Part shown: positions 1 through 9,373 of the stretch, one piece after another
Numbering within the stretch: the first letter of the stretch is position 1
Layout: each line of letters opens with the position of its first letter
Source of the DNA: Streptomyces canus
GTDB lineage: Bacteria; Actinomycetota; Actinomycetes; Streptomycetales; Streptomycetaceae
DNA length: 64,000 nt
Assembly: GCF_041435015.1 (NCBI RefSeq)
Contig: NZ_CP107989.1
Span: 9,734,001 to 9,798,000, forward strand
Reading direction: 5' to 3'
Notes under the pieces: generated by a model
Databases searched by the model: none
Told to the model about the DNA's origin: nothing
What the model saw: only the letters and a program-made list of their open reading frames with translations
Program-made: the position numbers and the translations under genes

Positions 1-1638
1 GCGCTGAAGACCGTCGGCAAGCAGCTGGACTTCACCGACCTGTACACCAAGCGTGAGGAGCTGCGGTACCGGATCATCGAGGTCATCGGCGTCGACCTCA
101 ACGGCTACCACTTGGAGGACGCGGCGATCGACTATCTGGAGCAGACGCCGCTCACCCAACTGGACCCGGCCAACGTCCTGGACGCCCAGGGCATCCGCAA
201 GATCACCGAGTTGACGGCCATCGAGCACGTGCGCACCAACGAGTTCCAGCGCACCGAGGAGAAGGAGATCACCCGGCAGAACGTCGACGCCCGCGAGGCC
301 ATCCTGGAGCTGGAGCGCCGTCAGGCCGACGCCGAGATCAAGCAGCGCCGCGAGATCGAGACCGTCCGGGCCCGGGAGGAGGCCGAGACGGCTCGGGTGG
401 TGGAGGAGGAGCGGCTGCGTGCGCAGGGCGCGTTCCTCAAGACCGAGGAGCAGCTCGGTATCCAGCGTGAGAACCAGGCCCGCGAGGTCGCCGTCGCACA
501 GAAGAACCGTGAGCGGGTCATCGCCATCGAGAACGAGCGCATCGAGAAGGACCGGCTCCTCGAAGTCATCGCACGGGAGCGGGAGACCGAGCTGACCCGC
601 ATCTCCGCCTCGAAGGAGGTCGAGGCGGAGAAGCGGGAGATCGCCGAGGTCGTGCGCGAGCGCATCGCGGTGGACCGTACGGTCGCCGAGCAGGAGGAGT
701 CCATCAAGAAGCTGCGTGCCGTCGAGGAGGCGGAGCGGCAGCGGCAGGCCGTGATCATCGCCGCTGAGGCCGAGGCGCAGGAGCAGCTGGTCAAGGACAT
801 CAAGGCCGCCGAAGCCGCCGAGCAGGCCGCCGTGCACCGCGCCGCGGAGGAAGTGACCCTGGCCGAGGCCCGGTTGAAGAGTGCCGACCTCGACGCGCGG
901 GCCAAGCTGCGGCTCGCCGAGGGGGTCCAGGCCGAATCCGCGGCCGAGGGGCTCGCGGCCGTCCAGGTCCGTGACAAGGAGGCCGAGGTCATCGAGAAGG
1001 CCGGCCGCGCCGAGGCCGGAGCCGCCGAGGCGCGCATGCGCGCGGAGGCGGAGGGCGCCCGGGCGAAGGCGCTCGCGCAGGCGGAGGGCATCGGCGAGAA
1101 GCTGAAGGCCGAAGCGGCCGGTCTGACCGAGAAGGCCGCCGCGATGGCGGCGCTCGACGACGCCTCCCGCGGTCATGAGGAGTACCGGCTGCGTCTGGAG
1201 GCGGAGAAGGACATCCGGCTCGCCGGTCTTGACGTGCAGCGGCAGGTCGCCGAGGCACAGGCCACGGTGCTCGCCACCGGGCTGGAGAACGCCGACATCA
1301 GCATTGTCGGTGGGGAGTCGGTCTTCTTCGACCGGTTGATGTCCTCCATCGCCCTCGGCAAGGGCGTCGACGGCTTCATGCAGCACTCCGAGACCGCGCA
1401 GGCGCTCGCGCAGCCCTGGCTGGACGGCACCTCCAGGTTCACCGACGACCTGAGCCGTGTTCTCGGCTCCGTCTCGACGGCCGACGTGCGGAACCTGACC
1501 GTGTCCGCCCTGCTGAGGAAGCTCATGAACAGCGCGGACACGAACACCGGAGAGGTGAAGCAACTGCTGGACAGGGCCGGTGAGCTGGGCCTGGCCGACA
1601 CCTCGCTCGCCGCGCTCAACGGCAGCGCAAGGGCCTGA
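1..1638 (+). CDS. Flotillin / SPFH-domain membrane scaffold protein (5' end missing)
   Basis: The reading frame is open from base 1, so the gene begins before the window; about 545 residues are visible. The start reads as the end of an SPFH domain (IIEVIGVDLNGYHLEDAAI). It is followed by about 300 residues of Glu/Ala/Arg-rich coiled coil, typical of flotillins, and a C-terminal region ending ALNGSARA. Flotillins are membrane-anchored and oligomerise into lipid-domain scaffolds. A 1640-residue ATPase starts 133 bp downstream on the same strand, so the two are probably co-expressed. The TTG at 112 is not the real start because family-like sequence continues upstream of it. Confidence 0.88.
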   Translation, partial: ALKTVGKQLDFTDLYTKREELRYRIIEVIGVDLNGYHLEDAAIDYLEQTPLTQLDPANVLDAQGIRKITELTAIEHVRTNEFQRTEEKEITRQNVDAREAILELERRQADAEIKQRREIETVRAREEAETARVVEEERLRAQGAFLKTEEQLGIQRENQAREVAVAQKNRERVIAIENERIEKDRLLEVIARERETELTRISASKEVEAEKREIAEVVRERIAVDRTVAEQEESIKKLRAVEEAERQRQAVIIAAEAEAQEQLVKDIKAAEAAEQAAVHRAAEEVTLAEARLKSADLDARAKLRLAEGVQAESAAEGLAAVQVRDKEAEVIEKAGRAEAGAAEARMRAEAEGARAKALAQAEGIGEKLKAEAAGLTEKAAAMAALDDASRGHEEYRLRLEAEKDIRLAGLDVQRQVAEAQATVLATGLENADISIVGGESVFFDRLMSSIALGKGVDGFMQHSETAQALAQPWLDGTSRFTDDLSRVLGSVSTADVRNLTVSALLRKLMNSADTNTGEVKQLLDRAGELGLADTSLAALNGSARA

Positions 1639-1771
1639 CCCGCCGGGTCCTGACCGGCACGGCCAGGACCCGACCTGCGGGACACGGCCTCACCCGGCCC
1701 GTGGTCCGGAGCTGCCGCACAGGGGACGGCAGCTCCGGACCACGTATTTTCCGACTTCCGAGAGGGACCCC

Positions 1772-4700
1772 ATGACCACCGGTCCGGACACCGGCACCTA
1801 CGAGGTGCTGCGCGACCGCCTCGCCGCGCAGGCCGGCGAACTCGCCCGCCGCGCTGAGGCGCTCAACTCCCGTCGCACCAAGGAATTCGGCTCCACCCGG
1901 CTGGAGTTGACGCGCACCGAGCGGCTGCGCACGGCACACACCTGCGTCCCCCGCGACATCGTTTCCCTCGGCGACGCCGTCCTCTTCGGCCACAACCTTT
2001 TCCCCGGCCGGGGGCCCGAGACGACCGTCGGTGACGTCTTCACCCTGCACGACCGCGACCTGAAGCGGCTCCCCGACAACGCCGTGCCCGGCCTGCTCGA
2101 CGACCCCGCCTTCGTCCGCGAGTTCGCCGCCCTCTACCGCTACTACCGCCAGGCCCACCTCCTCCAACTGCGCCGCACCGGCGGCAAACTGCTGGCCGTC
2201 TTCCAGACCGGGGAGAAGACGGACGACATTCGCGTGCTGCGCTGGGCGCTCACCGACGAGGGCCGGGCAACTTTCCTGGACGCGCGCGGCGAGCGCGATC
2301 ACGCCTTCCCGCCCTCGCACGACGTCCCGTGGACGCGGACAACCCGCGAGGACCACGTCCTCGGCCGTCACCCGCACGTCTCCGTCCAGGGCGAGGTCTT
2401 CGTCGAGACGGTGGCAGGGACGCTGACCGTCAAGGTCGAGGACGACACCGAGACGGGCGAGGGCATCTACTCCGAGCCGGTCGCCGAACCACTGCAGTCC
2501 CTCGCCGACGCGGACATCGCGTACGCGCGCGTGGGCGCCCTGATCCTGCTGGACGTCCTTCCCTACAAGGAGGACGTCCACCGCTACCTGGTCTTCAACA
2601 CCCTCACCAAGAACGTCGTCCGCCTCGACGGCATCGGCCAAGCCTGCCGCCGCCTGCCCGAGGACCAGGGCATCGTCTTCCCCGGCGGCTACTGCCCGGC
2701 CACCGGCGCGGACAAGACGTACGACCTCGACACCGAGGGCCTGGAGTTCGAGCGCGAGGTGCGCTCACCGAACGGCGAGGACGTCCTCTTCGTCTTCCAC
2801 GCGCGCGAGGAAGGCCGCAGCCTGCTCCTGCCGTACAACATGATCCGCAAGGAGATCGCCACCCCCCTGTCCTGCCACGGCTGGGCCCTCTTCGACGACG
2901 GCACGCTCATGATCCTGCGCGCCGACAGCGCCGAGCCGGCCCGCGTGCACCCCCTCCAGCTGTGGCACTCCCCGTACGTCTCCGACACCCATGCCGCCGC
3001 CCAGCCGGTCGGCAGCGGCCCGCTGGCCCGCCTCGGCAACGCCGACCTCGTGCGCGGCATCTCCGACTGCCTGTCCCTCGCGCGCGCGGTCACCGGGGTC
3101 ACCCCGACGAGCGGGGTCTACGAGGCCCTGGTCACCGCATGCGTCCGGGCTGCCGACTCCTCCCACTGGCTGGCCGAGAGCGAACTGGGCGACCTGCTCG
3201 AGCCGCTCACGCAGGTGAGGTCCACCGCCGAGCAGGTGCTGGCCGAGTTCGAGACCGTCCAGGCCCTCACCCGCCAGGCCGCCGACGCGCTCGCTGACGC
3301 GGCCACGCGCGTCGCCATGGTCGTACGGCGGCTGCGTGGCGAGTCTCCGCGCAGCGCCGCCGCCTGGGTGTCGGGGCTGACCGAACTCCGGCAGGCCCAA
3401 GGGCACTTGCTCACCCTCAAGAGCATGCGGTACGCCGACACGCCCCGCATCGACGAGCTCGCCGCCGACGCGGAGTCGGACCTGGCCGCCTTCGGGCAGC
3501 GGGCCGTCACCCACCTCGCCCGCGAGGACGCCTTCGCCGGCCATCGGGCGGACATCGAGCAACTTGTCGCCGACGCCGAGGCGATCGCCACCGTCGCCGA
3601 GGCGGCACGTCTCGCCGCCCGCCTCGACGAACTGGCCGACGGGCTGCGGACGGTGACCGACGTCGTGGCCGGCCTCGACTTCGGTGACGCGACGGTCCGT
3701 ACGTCCATCCTGGAGCGCATCGCCGACGTACTGGGTGGTGTCAACCGCGCCCGCGCGAGCCTCGTCGGCCGCCGCCGCGCACTGTCCGACCGCGAGGGAC
3801 GCGCCGAGTTCGCCGCCGAGTTCGCCCTGCTCGGCCAGGCCGTCACCGGCGCGCTCTCCGCCGCCGACAGCCCCGAGACCTGCGACGAGCAACTCGCCCG
3901 CCTGCTCGTGCAGGTGGAGAGCCTGGAGTCCCGGTTCGCCGAGTACGACGACTTCCTGGGCGACCTCACGGACCAGCGCGAGGAGGGTCTCGAGGCGTTC
4001 GCCGCCCGCAAGCAGACCCTCGCCGACGCCCGCGCCCGCCGTACCGAACGCCTCGCCGACTCGGCGGCCCGCGTCATGGAGACGCTCACCCGGCGCTCCG
4101 CCGCCCTCCCCGACGCGGATGCCGTCGCCACGTACTTCGCCTCCGACCCGATGTCCGCCAAGGTCGGCCGCCTCGCCGACGAGCTGCGCCGACTTGGCGA
4201 CCCCGTGCGCGCGGAGGAACTCGACGGCCGCCTCAAGTCCGCCCGTCAGGAGGCGTTGCGCGCCCTGCGCGACCGCACCGACCTGTACGGCGACGACGGC
4301 CGCACCCTCCGCCTGGGCACCCACCACTTCGCCGTCAACACCCAGCCCCTCGACCTGACCCTGATCCCGCACGGCGACACGCTCGCCTTCGCACTCACCG
4401 GCACCGACTACCGCTCCCCGGTCACCGACCCCGACTTCGCCGCCACCCGCCCGTACTGGCACCGCCCGCTGCCCTCCGAGTCGCCCGAGGTCTACCGCGC
4501 CGAACACCTGGCCGCCCGGCTCCTGGACGAAAACGGCCCGGCGGCTCTCGCGGAGGCCGACGACCTTCCCGTCCTGGTTCGACAGGCGGCACAGACGGCG
4601 TACGACGAGGGATACGAGCGGGGAGTCCACGACCACGACGCGGTGCTGATCCTCACCGCGGTGCTGCGCCTGCACGAAGGCGCAGGCCTGCTCCGCCACC

Positions 4701-6694
4701 AGCCGGCGGCCCGCGCCACCGCTCAGCTGTTCTGGGCGCACCGCACCACGCCCGAGGCGCGCGGGAGCTGGACCCGGCGTGCGGTGTCCCTGGCGCGCGC
4801 CAGGGACACCTTCGGCCTGGCGCCCGCGATCGGCGATCTGCGGGGGGAGCTCGCGCAGGCGATCACCGGAGAGGCCGCGGATGCCGCCGCCGCGTACCTC
4901 TTCGACGAGCTGACCAGCGGCCCCGAGGGGTTCGTGGTCAGCGGAGGCTGCCGCACCCTGCTGGACACGTTCCGTCGTACGGTGGGCACGTCGGCCTACG
5001 ACGACGACCTCGCCGCCCTCGGCGACCTGGCCGCCCGCCGGCAGCTGGTCGAGGCGTGGCTGTCGTCGTACGCGGCCTCAACCGGCGCGGATCTCGCCTC
5101 CGGTGATCTGGCCGAGGCGGTGGCCGCCGAGCTGTGCCCGGACCTGGCCCGCTACGAGTCCGACGCCCCGCTGACCGAGACCGTCGAGGGGCTGCTCGGC
5201 ACCCACCCACGCATCATCGGCCGTACGCTCACCATCCGTGTCGACGAACTCCTCGCCCGGACACGAGAGTTCCGCGCCCACGAGGTCCCCGCCCACCGTG
5301 CCTACCAGCGCCGCCGGACAGCCTTGGTGGCGGCCGAGCGCACCCGGATTCGGCTGGACGAGTACCGGCCGCGGGTGCTGTCCGCTTTCGTGCGCAGCCG
5401 GCTCATCGACGAGGTGTACCTGCCCCTGATCGGCGACAGCCTCGCCAAACAGCTCGGCACCACCGGTGAGTCCGAGCGCACCGACACCGGCGGTCTGCTC
5501 CTGCTCGTCTCCCCGCCGGGCTACGGCAAGACGACGCTCATGGAGTACGTCGCCGACCGCCTCGGCCTGATCCTGGTCAGGGTCAACGGCCCGGCGCTGG
5601 GACACTCCGTCACCTCTCTCGACCCGGCCGAAGCCCCGAACGCCACGGCCCGCCAGGAGGTCGAGAAGATCAACTTCGCGTTGGAGGCGGGCACCAACAC
5701 CCTCTTGTACCTCGACGACATCCAGCACACCTCACCCCAACTGCTCCAGAAGTTCATCTCGTTGTGCGACGCCACCCGCCGCATGGAGGGCGTGCGGGGC
5801 GGTGAGTCGCGGTCGTACGACCTGCGGGGCAAGCGTTTCGCGGTCTGCATGGCCGGCAACCCCTACACGGAGTCCGGCAGTCGCTTCCGCGTGCCCGACA
5901 TGCTCGCCAACCGCGCCGACGTGTGGAACCTGGGGGAGGTCCTGACCGGCAAGGCGGACGCCTTCGCCCTCAGCTTCATCGAGAACGCGCTGACCTCGAA
6001 CCCGGTCCTCGCCCCGCTGGCCGGCCGCGAGCGCACCGACCTCGACCTGCTGATCCGCCTGGCCGACGGTGACACCACGGCCCGTGCCGACCGGTTGACC
6101 CATCCTTATGGGCCCGCTGAGCTGGAGCGGATCCTGGCCGTGCTGCGCCACCTGCTGACGGCACGCGAAACGGTCCTGGCCGTGAACGCCGCCTACATCG
6201 CCTCGGCCGCCCGGACCGACGCGACCCGCACCGAGCCGCCCTTCCGCCTCCAGGGCTCCTACCGCAACATGAACAAGATCACCCAGCGCATCCAGCCGGT
6301 CATGAACGACACCGAGTTGGCGGCGTTGATCGACGACCACTACACGGCCGAGGCCCGGACTCTCACCACCGGAGCCGAGGCCAATCTGCTGAAGCTGGCC
6401 GAACTGCGTGACACGCTGACCACGGAGCAGAGCGCGCGCTGGTCCGAGCTGAAGGCGGCGTACGTCCGCACGCAGACCCTGGGTGGCCCCGAGGGCGACC
6501 CTCCCCCAACCTTCGGCCGGGGGGACCCCCATCTCGCTGCGCTCGCCGGCGCCGTTGCCGCCCTCGGGCTGCTGGCCGAGCGCGTTGCGGCCGTTGAGTC
6601 GGCGATCAACCGCGCAGTCGACCCGCGCCGGCTCCTTGCCAACAACGAGGGTCGGCTCGCGGATCGCTGGGCGCCTGTCCACGAGGAGCACTGA
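1772..6694 (+). CDS. Giant AAA-type ATPase, DNA-repair-ATPase (DUF3686-like) family
   Basis: The protein has 1640 residues from ATG 1772, which is preceded by an AGAGGGA ribosome site; an in-frame extension to 1580 would overlap the flotillin gene. The N-terminal half is a soluble region followed by long coiled coil (about residues 450-830). The ATPase module is C-terminal: Walker A PPGYGKTT near residue 1248 and Walker B TLLYLDDIQ near 1312, then an arginine-rich AAA lid. The family is annotated as DNA-repair ATPase by weak similarity only, and its real function is unknown. Placement directly after a flotillin suggests a membrane-tethered remodelling machine. The coding sequence contains a 26-bp perfect palindrome (4784-4809) and an in-frame interspersed repeat (6497-6530). 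Confidence 0.82.
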   Translation: MTTGPDTGTYEVLRDRLAAQAGELARRAEALNSRRTKEFGSTRLELTRTERLRTAHTCVPRDIVSLGDAVLFGHNLFPGRGPETTVGDVFTLHDRDLKRLPDNAVPGLLDDPAFVREFAALYRYYRQAHLLQLRRTGGKLLAVFQTGEKTDDIRVLRWALTDEGRATFLDARGERDHAFPPSHDVPWTRTTREDHVLGRHPHVSVQGEVFVETVAGTLTVKVEDDTETGEGIYSEPVAEPLQSLADADIAYARVGALILLDVLPYKEDVHRYLVFNTLTKNVVRLDGIGQACRRLPEDQGIVFPGGYCPATGADKTYDLDTEGLEFEREVRSPNGEDVLFVFHAREEGRSLLLPYNMIRKEIATPLSCHGWALFDDGTLMILRADSAEPARVHPLQLWHSPYVSDTHAAAQPVGSGPLARLGNADLVRGISDCLSLARAVTGVTPTSGVYEALVTACVRAADSSHWLAESELGDLLEPLTQVRSTAEQVLAEFETVQALTRQAADALADAATRVAMVVRRLRGESPRSAAAWVSGLTELRQAQGHLLTLKSMRYADTPRIDELAADAESDLAAFGQRAVTHLAREDAFAGHRADIEQLVADAEAIATVAEAARLAARLDELADGLRTVTDVVAGLDFGDATVRTSILERIADVLGGVNRARASLVGRRRALSDREGRAEFAAEFALLGQAVTGALSAADSPETCDEQLARLLVQVESLESRFAEYDDFLGDLTDQREEGLEAFAARKQTLADARARRTERLADSAARVMETLTRRSAALPDADAVATYFASDPMSAKVGRLADELRRLGDPVRAEELDGRLKSARQEALRALRDRTDLYGDDGRTLRLGTHHFAVNTQPLDLTLIPHGDTLAFALTGTDYRSPVTDPDFAATRPYWHRPLPSESPEVYRAEHLAARLLDENGPAALAEADDLPVLVRQAAQTAYDEGYERGVHDHDAVLILTAVLRLHEGAGLLRHQPAARATAQLFWAHRTTPEARGSWTRRAVSLARARDTFGLAPAIGDLRGELAQAITGEAADAAAAYLFDELTSGPEGFVVSGGCRTLLDTFRRTVGTSAYDDDLAALGDLAARRQLVEAWLSSYAASTGADLASGDLAEAVAAELCPDLARYESDAPLTETVEGLLGTHPRIIGRTLTIRVDELLARTREFRAHEVPAHRAYQRRRTALVAAERTRIRLDEYRPRVLSAFVRSRLIDEVYLPLIGDSLAKQLGTTGESERTDTGGLLLLVSPPGYGKTTLMEYVADRLGLILVRVNGPALGHSVTSLDPAEAPNATARQEVEKINFALEAGTNTLLYLDDIQHTSPQLLQKFISLCDATRRMEGVRGGESRSYDLRGKRFAVCMAGNPYTESGSRFRVPDMLANRADVWNLGEVLTGKADAFALSFIENALTSNPVLAPLAGRERTDLDLLIRLADGDTTARADRLTHPYGPAELERILAVLRHLLTARETVLAVNAAYIASAARTDATRTEPPFRLQGSYRNMNKITQRIQPVMNDTELAALIDDHYTAEARTLTTGAEANLLKLAELRDTLTTEQSARWSELKAAYVRTQTLGGPEGDPPPTFGRGDPHLAALAGAVAALGLLAERVAAVESAINRAVDPRRLLANNEGRLADRWAPVHEEH
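4784..4809. repeat. Perfect 26-bp palindrome inside the AAA ATPase gene
   Basis: Bases 4784-4796 (GTGTCCCTGGCGC) are exactly the reverse complement of 4797-4809, with no loop. The palindrome is translated as part of the ATPase. Such a site could be cruciform-prone or a binding site, or may simply reflect local codon choice. Confidence 0.7.
6497..6530. repeat. Inverted C-run/G-run element resembling a Streptomyces interspersed repeat, in frame in the ATPase gene
   Basis: A CCCTCCCCCAACC arm, a short TTC centre and a GG(CC)GGGGGGACCCCC arm lie within the 3' part of the ATPase gene and encode a Pro/Gly linker (DPPPTFGRGDPH). Elements of this look, often near hairpins, are scattered in streptomycete genomes. 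The reading frame is kept, so it was tolerated in a linker. Confidence 0.5.
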
Positions 6695-6695
6695 G

Positions 6696-7289
6696 GTGCC
6701 ACGGACCGGTCGGGAGCCGCTGGCTCGGGAGCTGCCGGACACGGCCACGACCCGCCGGCGAGCGTGTGCGGGTCTGGGCCTGGTCGTGGCGATGCTCGGG
6801 CTGCCCTTCGCCGTCGGCGCCCTGGTCCGGTCGGGGACGATGCTGGGGCTGCTGACCGGTCCCCTCGCCTTCCTGCTCTTCGTCGAGCTGTGTACGGAAC
6901 GTGGGTCGACGCGCTGCTCGTCGGCCAGGTTGACCGCGCGGACCCTGACCGGCATGCGGTCCGTCGACCTGAGCCGCATCACGAGTGTCCGGCTGCAGAC
7001 GACGTTCGCGTACGGCACCGTCCACCGGGTCCTCCTCGTCCGCGACGCACACGGGGTACGGCTCGGCATCACCTCCACTTCCGGGCGGCGCACGCTGCGG
7101 CGGGCGCTCGAACGGCAGTCACGGGCCGTCAGGCGGTCCCCTCCCCGGGTGAGCCGGGCGGCGCGTGCCTGCCTCGGGAGCGGGCGGCCCGGGCAACTCG
7201 CCGTCCACACCGTGCTCGTGTTCCTCGCGCAGGTGGGGCTGGTGTGCGCGTATGTCGTGGTGCTGGTGGAGATCGGCGGGATCGGCTGA
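6696..7289 (+). CDS. Small integral membrane protein of unknown function
   Basis: The GTG start at 6696 lies one base after the stop of the ATPase gene, so translation is probably coupled. The product has 197 residues. There are two adjacent hydrophobic segments near the N-terminus (about residues 25-70, GLGLVVAMLGLPFAVGALV and LLTGPLAFLLFVELC) and one at the C-terminus (HTVLVFLAQVGLVCAYVVVL), with a basic cytoplasmic-looking middle. I recognise no family. Its position makes it the likely third member of the flotillin-ATPase operon, possibly a membrane partner. Confidence 0.68.
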   Translation: MPRTGREPLARELPDTATTRRRACAGLGLVVAMLGLPFAVGALVRSGTMLGLLTGPLAFLLFVELCTERGSTRCSSARLTARTLTGMRSVDLSRITSVRLQTTFAYGTVHRVLLVRDAHGVRLGITSTSGRRTLRRALERQSRAVRRSPPRVSRAARACLGSGRPGQLAVHTVLVFLAQVGLVCAYVVVLVEIGGIG

Positions 7290-7929
7290 CGCGAGCCCTA
7301 GGGAGAACGCCAGTGTGATTGCCGAGCTTCCGCAGGGTGCCGCACAACCCCTGGGAAGGATTACCGGTCTTCTCTACGGGCACCAGGTGTCCCAGGAGCA
7401 CAGGGCAGCAACCGCAGGTCACGCACCCGCTCCGAAACGCGGTCGGCGGGTGAGACCCGCGGGCCCGTTCTGCCAGGAGGCACGGGATGGCTGCACGTCG
7501 TGACACATCGGAGGGCTTCCCGAACTGCTCCCGCAGGCGCGGCGAGGCCCCCATCGGGAGCCTTCAGTCCGCTGTGGAACGCGTAGACGTCAGGCAAGAG
7601 GTGGTCGAACCACTGCTGCGCCGCGCCGACGTGCTGTCGCAGCTCCTGCGGATCGGCCACGCACACGGCCTGCAGGGACAGGAGATGTAGAGGCCCCCGG
7701 GCGTCGTTGGTGGATCGCGCTGGACCATCAGGCACGAACAGGGCGGCTACCCGCGCTCGCGTTCTACGCCGGTGCCTTTGGCCCCGGGAGCGGAGCCGTA
7801 TGTCAGTGGAACCCGCCGTGCGCCGGTGCGTCGCAGCGGGACAACGCGCGCATTCCGCGAGACGCTTCCGCCGGGGACGGCGCGAAGTCTCCGTCCCCGC
7901 CCCCGTCCGCTCTCCTCCCGGAGGCCGCC
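7290..7929. other. 640-bp region without a convincing gene
   Basis: Short open frames exist on both strands. The most protein-like stretch is on the minus strand around 7560-7700 (ending near DHLLPDVYAFHSGL). None has a ribosome site or a recognisable family. It may be the decayed remnant of a gene, and it marks the boundary between the flotillin module and the stress region. Confidence 0.45.
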
Positions 7930-8664
7930 ATGGCAGCATCGCCCGCCCCAACCGAGGACAAGTACCGCTTCGACGACCTGCGTGCGCTCTTCATCAATTG
8001 CACACTCAAGCCGTCCCCTCAGCTGAGCCATACCCAGGGGCTCATCGACAAGAGCCGGGCGATCATGGACGCTCGGGGGGTGACCACGGACGAGATCCGT
8101 GCCGTCGACCACGACATCGCCCCTGGCGTCTATCCGGACATGACCGAACACGGCTTCGCCTCGGACGCCTGGCCCGCGCTGTACGAGCAGGTGATGGCCG
8201 CGGACATCCTCGTGCTGGCCGGGCCGATCTGGCTGGGCGACAACAGCTCGATCACCAAGCAGGTCATCGAGCGGCTGTACAGCTGCTCCAGCCTCCTCAA
8301 CTCCGCGGGACAGTACGCCTATTACGGACGGGCCGGCGGGTGTCTGATCACCGGCAACGAAGACGGCGTGAAGCACTGCGCCATGAACGTCCTCTACAGC
8401 CTCCAACACCTCGGCTACACCATCCCGCCGCAGGCCGATGCGGGCTGGATCGGTGCGGCGGGTCCCGGTCCGTCCTACCTGGACCCCGGCTCGGGAGGCC
8501 CGGAGAACGACTTCACCAACCGCAACACCAGCTTCATGACCTGGAACCTGATGCACCTGGCGGCCCTGCTCAAGCGCGCCGGAGGGATCCCTGCCCACGG
8601 CAATCAGCGCACGGAGTGGGACGCCGGTTGCCGGCCCGGGGCCGACAACCCCGAGCACCGCTGA
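7930..8664 (+). CDS. Flavodoxin-fold NAD(P)H-dependent FMN reductase family protein
   Basis: The protein has 244 residues, with ATG 7930 preceded by GGAGGCC. It opens with a beta strand typical of the fold (ALFINCTLKPSPQ) and the loop that would bind FMN phosphate. It continues with DILVLAGPIWLGDNSS and YYGRAGGCLITGNEDG, both typical of the NADPH-dependent FMN reductase / flavodoxin-like family. The expected role is two-electron reduction of quinones or other acceptors in the cytoplasm. No signal peptide is seen. It precedes a DM13 protein, another redox-type protein, by 124 bp. Confidence 0.82.
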   Translation: MAASPAPTEDKYRFDDLRALFINCTLKPSPQLSHTQGLIDKSRAIMDARGVTTDEIRAVDHDIAPGVYPDMTEHGFASDAWPALYEQVMAADILVLAGPIWLGDNSSITKQVIERLYSCSSLLNSAGQYAYYGRAGGCLITGNEDGVKHCAMNVLYSLQHLGYTIPPQADAGWIGAAGPGPSYLDPGSGGPENDFTNRNTSFMTWNLMHLAALLKRAGGIPAHGNQRTEWDAGCRPGADNPEHR

Positions 8665-8788
8665 ACCAGACCAGGAGGCGTCAGTGCACACCGCTCCGTA
8701 AGGATTCCGTCATCACTCGCGGGGTACGGGACGGCCGCCCGTCGCCGTTGAATGGGCAGACAATCAACTCCCAGGAGACGAGGCAGGG

Positions 8789-9355
8789 ATGGGGCGCGGG
8801 CGCAAGGTGCAGACCAGACCGTTGGTCATCGCGGTGCTGGTGGTGGCCTGTGGGGTTGCCTTCGGACTGTACTGGTTCCAGCCGTGGAAACTGTGGCAGG
8901 ACGAGACCGTCGAGGAGGCCCTGCCCGGGGTGGTGGAGACGTCCGCTCCTCCTGCTGAGGCGCCCTCGTACAAGCCCTCCGAGCAGCCCTCGGCCACCGG
9001 TCCGCAGACGTTGGCCAGGGGAGAGCTGATCAGCCACGAGCATGCGACATCGGGCACGGTGAAGCTCGTACGGCTGGCCGACGGCTCCCACGTCGTCCGA
9101 CTGGAGAACCTCGACACCAGCAATGGGCCGGATCTGCGTGTCTGGCTGACCGACGCCCCTGTGAAGGAGGGGCAGGCCGGCTGGCATGTCTTCGACGACG
9201 GGACGTACGTCAGCCTGGGCAGGCTCAAAGGCAACAAGGGGAGCCAGAACTACGCCCTGCCCAGGGACGTGGATCCGTCGAGATACAACAGCGTGAGCAT
9301 TTGGTGCGACCGTTTCGACGTCTCATTCGGCGCCGCGGAACTCGCTCGCGTCTGA
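8789..9355 (+). CDS. Membrane-anchored DM13-domain protein
   Basis: The product has 188 residues. A single N-terminal membrane anchor (about residues 12-30, PLVIAVLVVACGVAFGLYWF) is followed by a Pro/Ser-rich linker and a C-terminal DM13 domain of about 110 residues. The domain ends with the hallmark SIWCDRFDVSFGAAEL, in which the Cys is the conserved residue proposed to take part in electron transfer in this family. The domain would be outside the cell. The ATG at 8789 has GGAGA about 10 bases upstream. It converges with the nitroreductase-like gene, leaving only 18 bp between the two stops. Confidence 0.82.
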   Translation: MGRGRKVQTRPLVIAVLVVACGVAFGLYWFQPWKLWQDETVEEALPGVVETSAPPAEAPSYKPSEQPSATGPQTLARGELISHEHATSGTVKLVRLADGSHVVRLENLDTSNGPDLRVWLTDAPVKEGQAGWHVFDDGTYVSLGRLKGNKGSQNYALPRDVDPSRYNSVSIWCDRFDVSFGAAELARV

Positions 9356-9373
9356 CAGCGGTACGGCCGCCTC

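Noticed and set aside
321..1091. Long minus-strand open frame opposite the flotillin gene
   Set aside because: Composition is Ser/Arg/Ala filler typical of antisense frames in high-GC DNA; the plus-strand flotillin is clear.
7361..7951. Minus-strand 196-residue frame
   Set aside because: One stretch looks protein-like but there is no ribosome site, no family and the start overlaps the flavodoxin-type gene; treated as an unassigned region.
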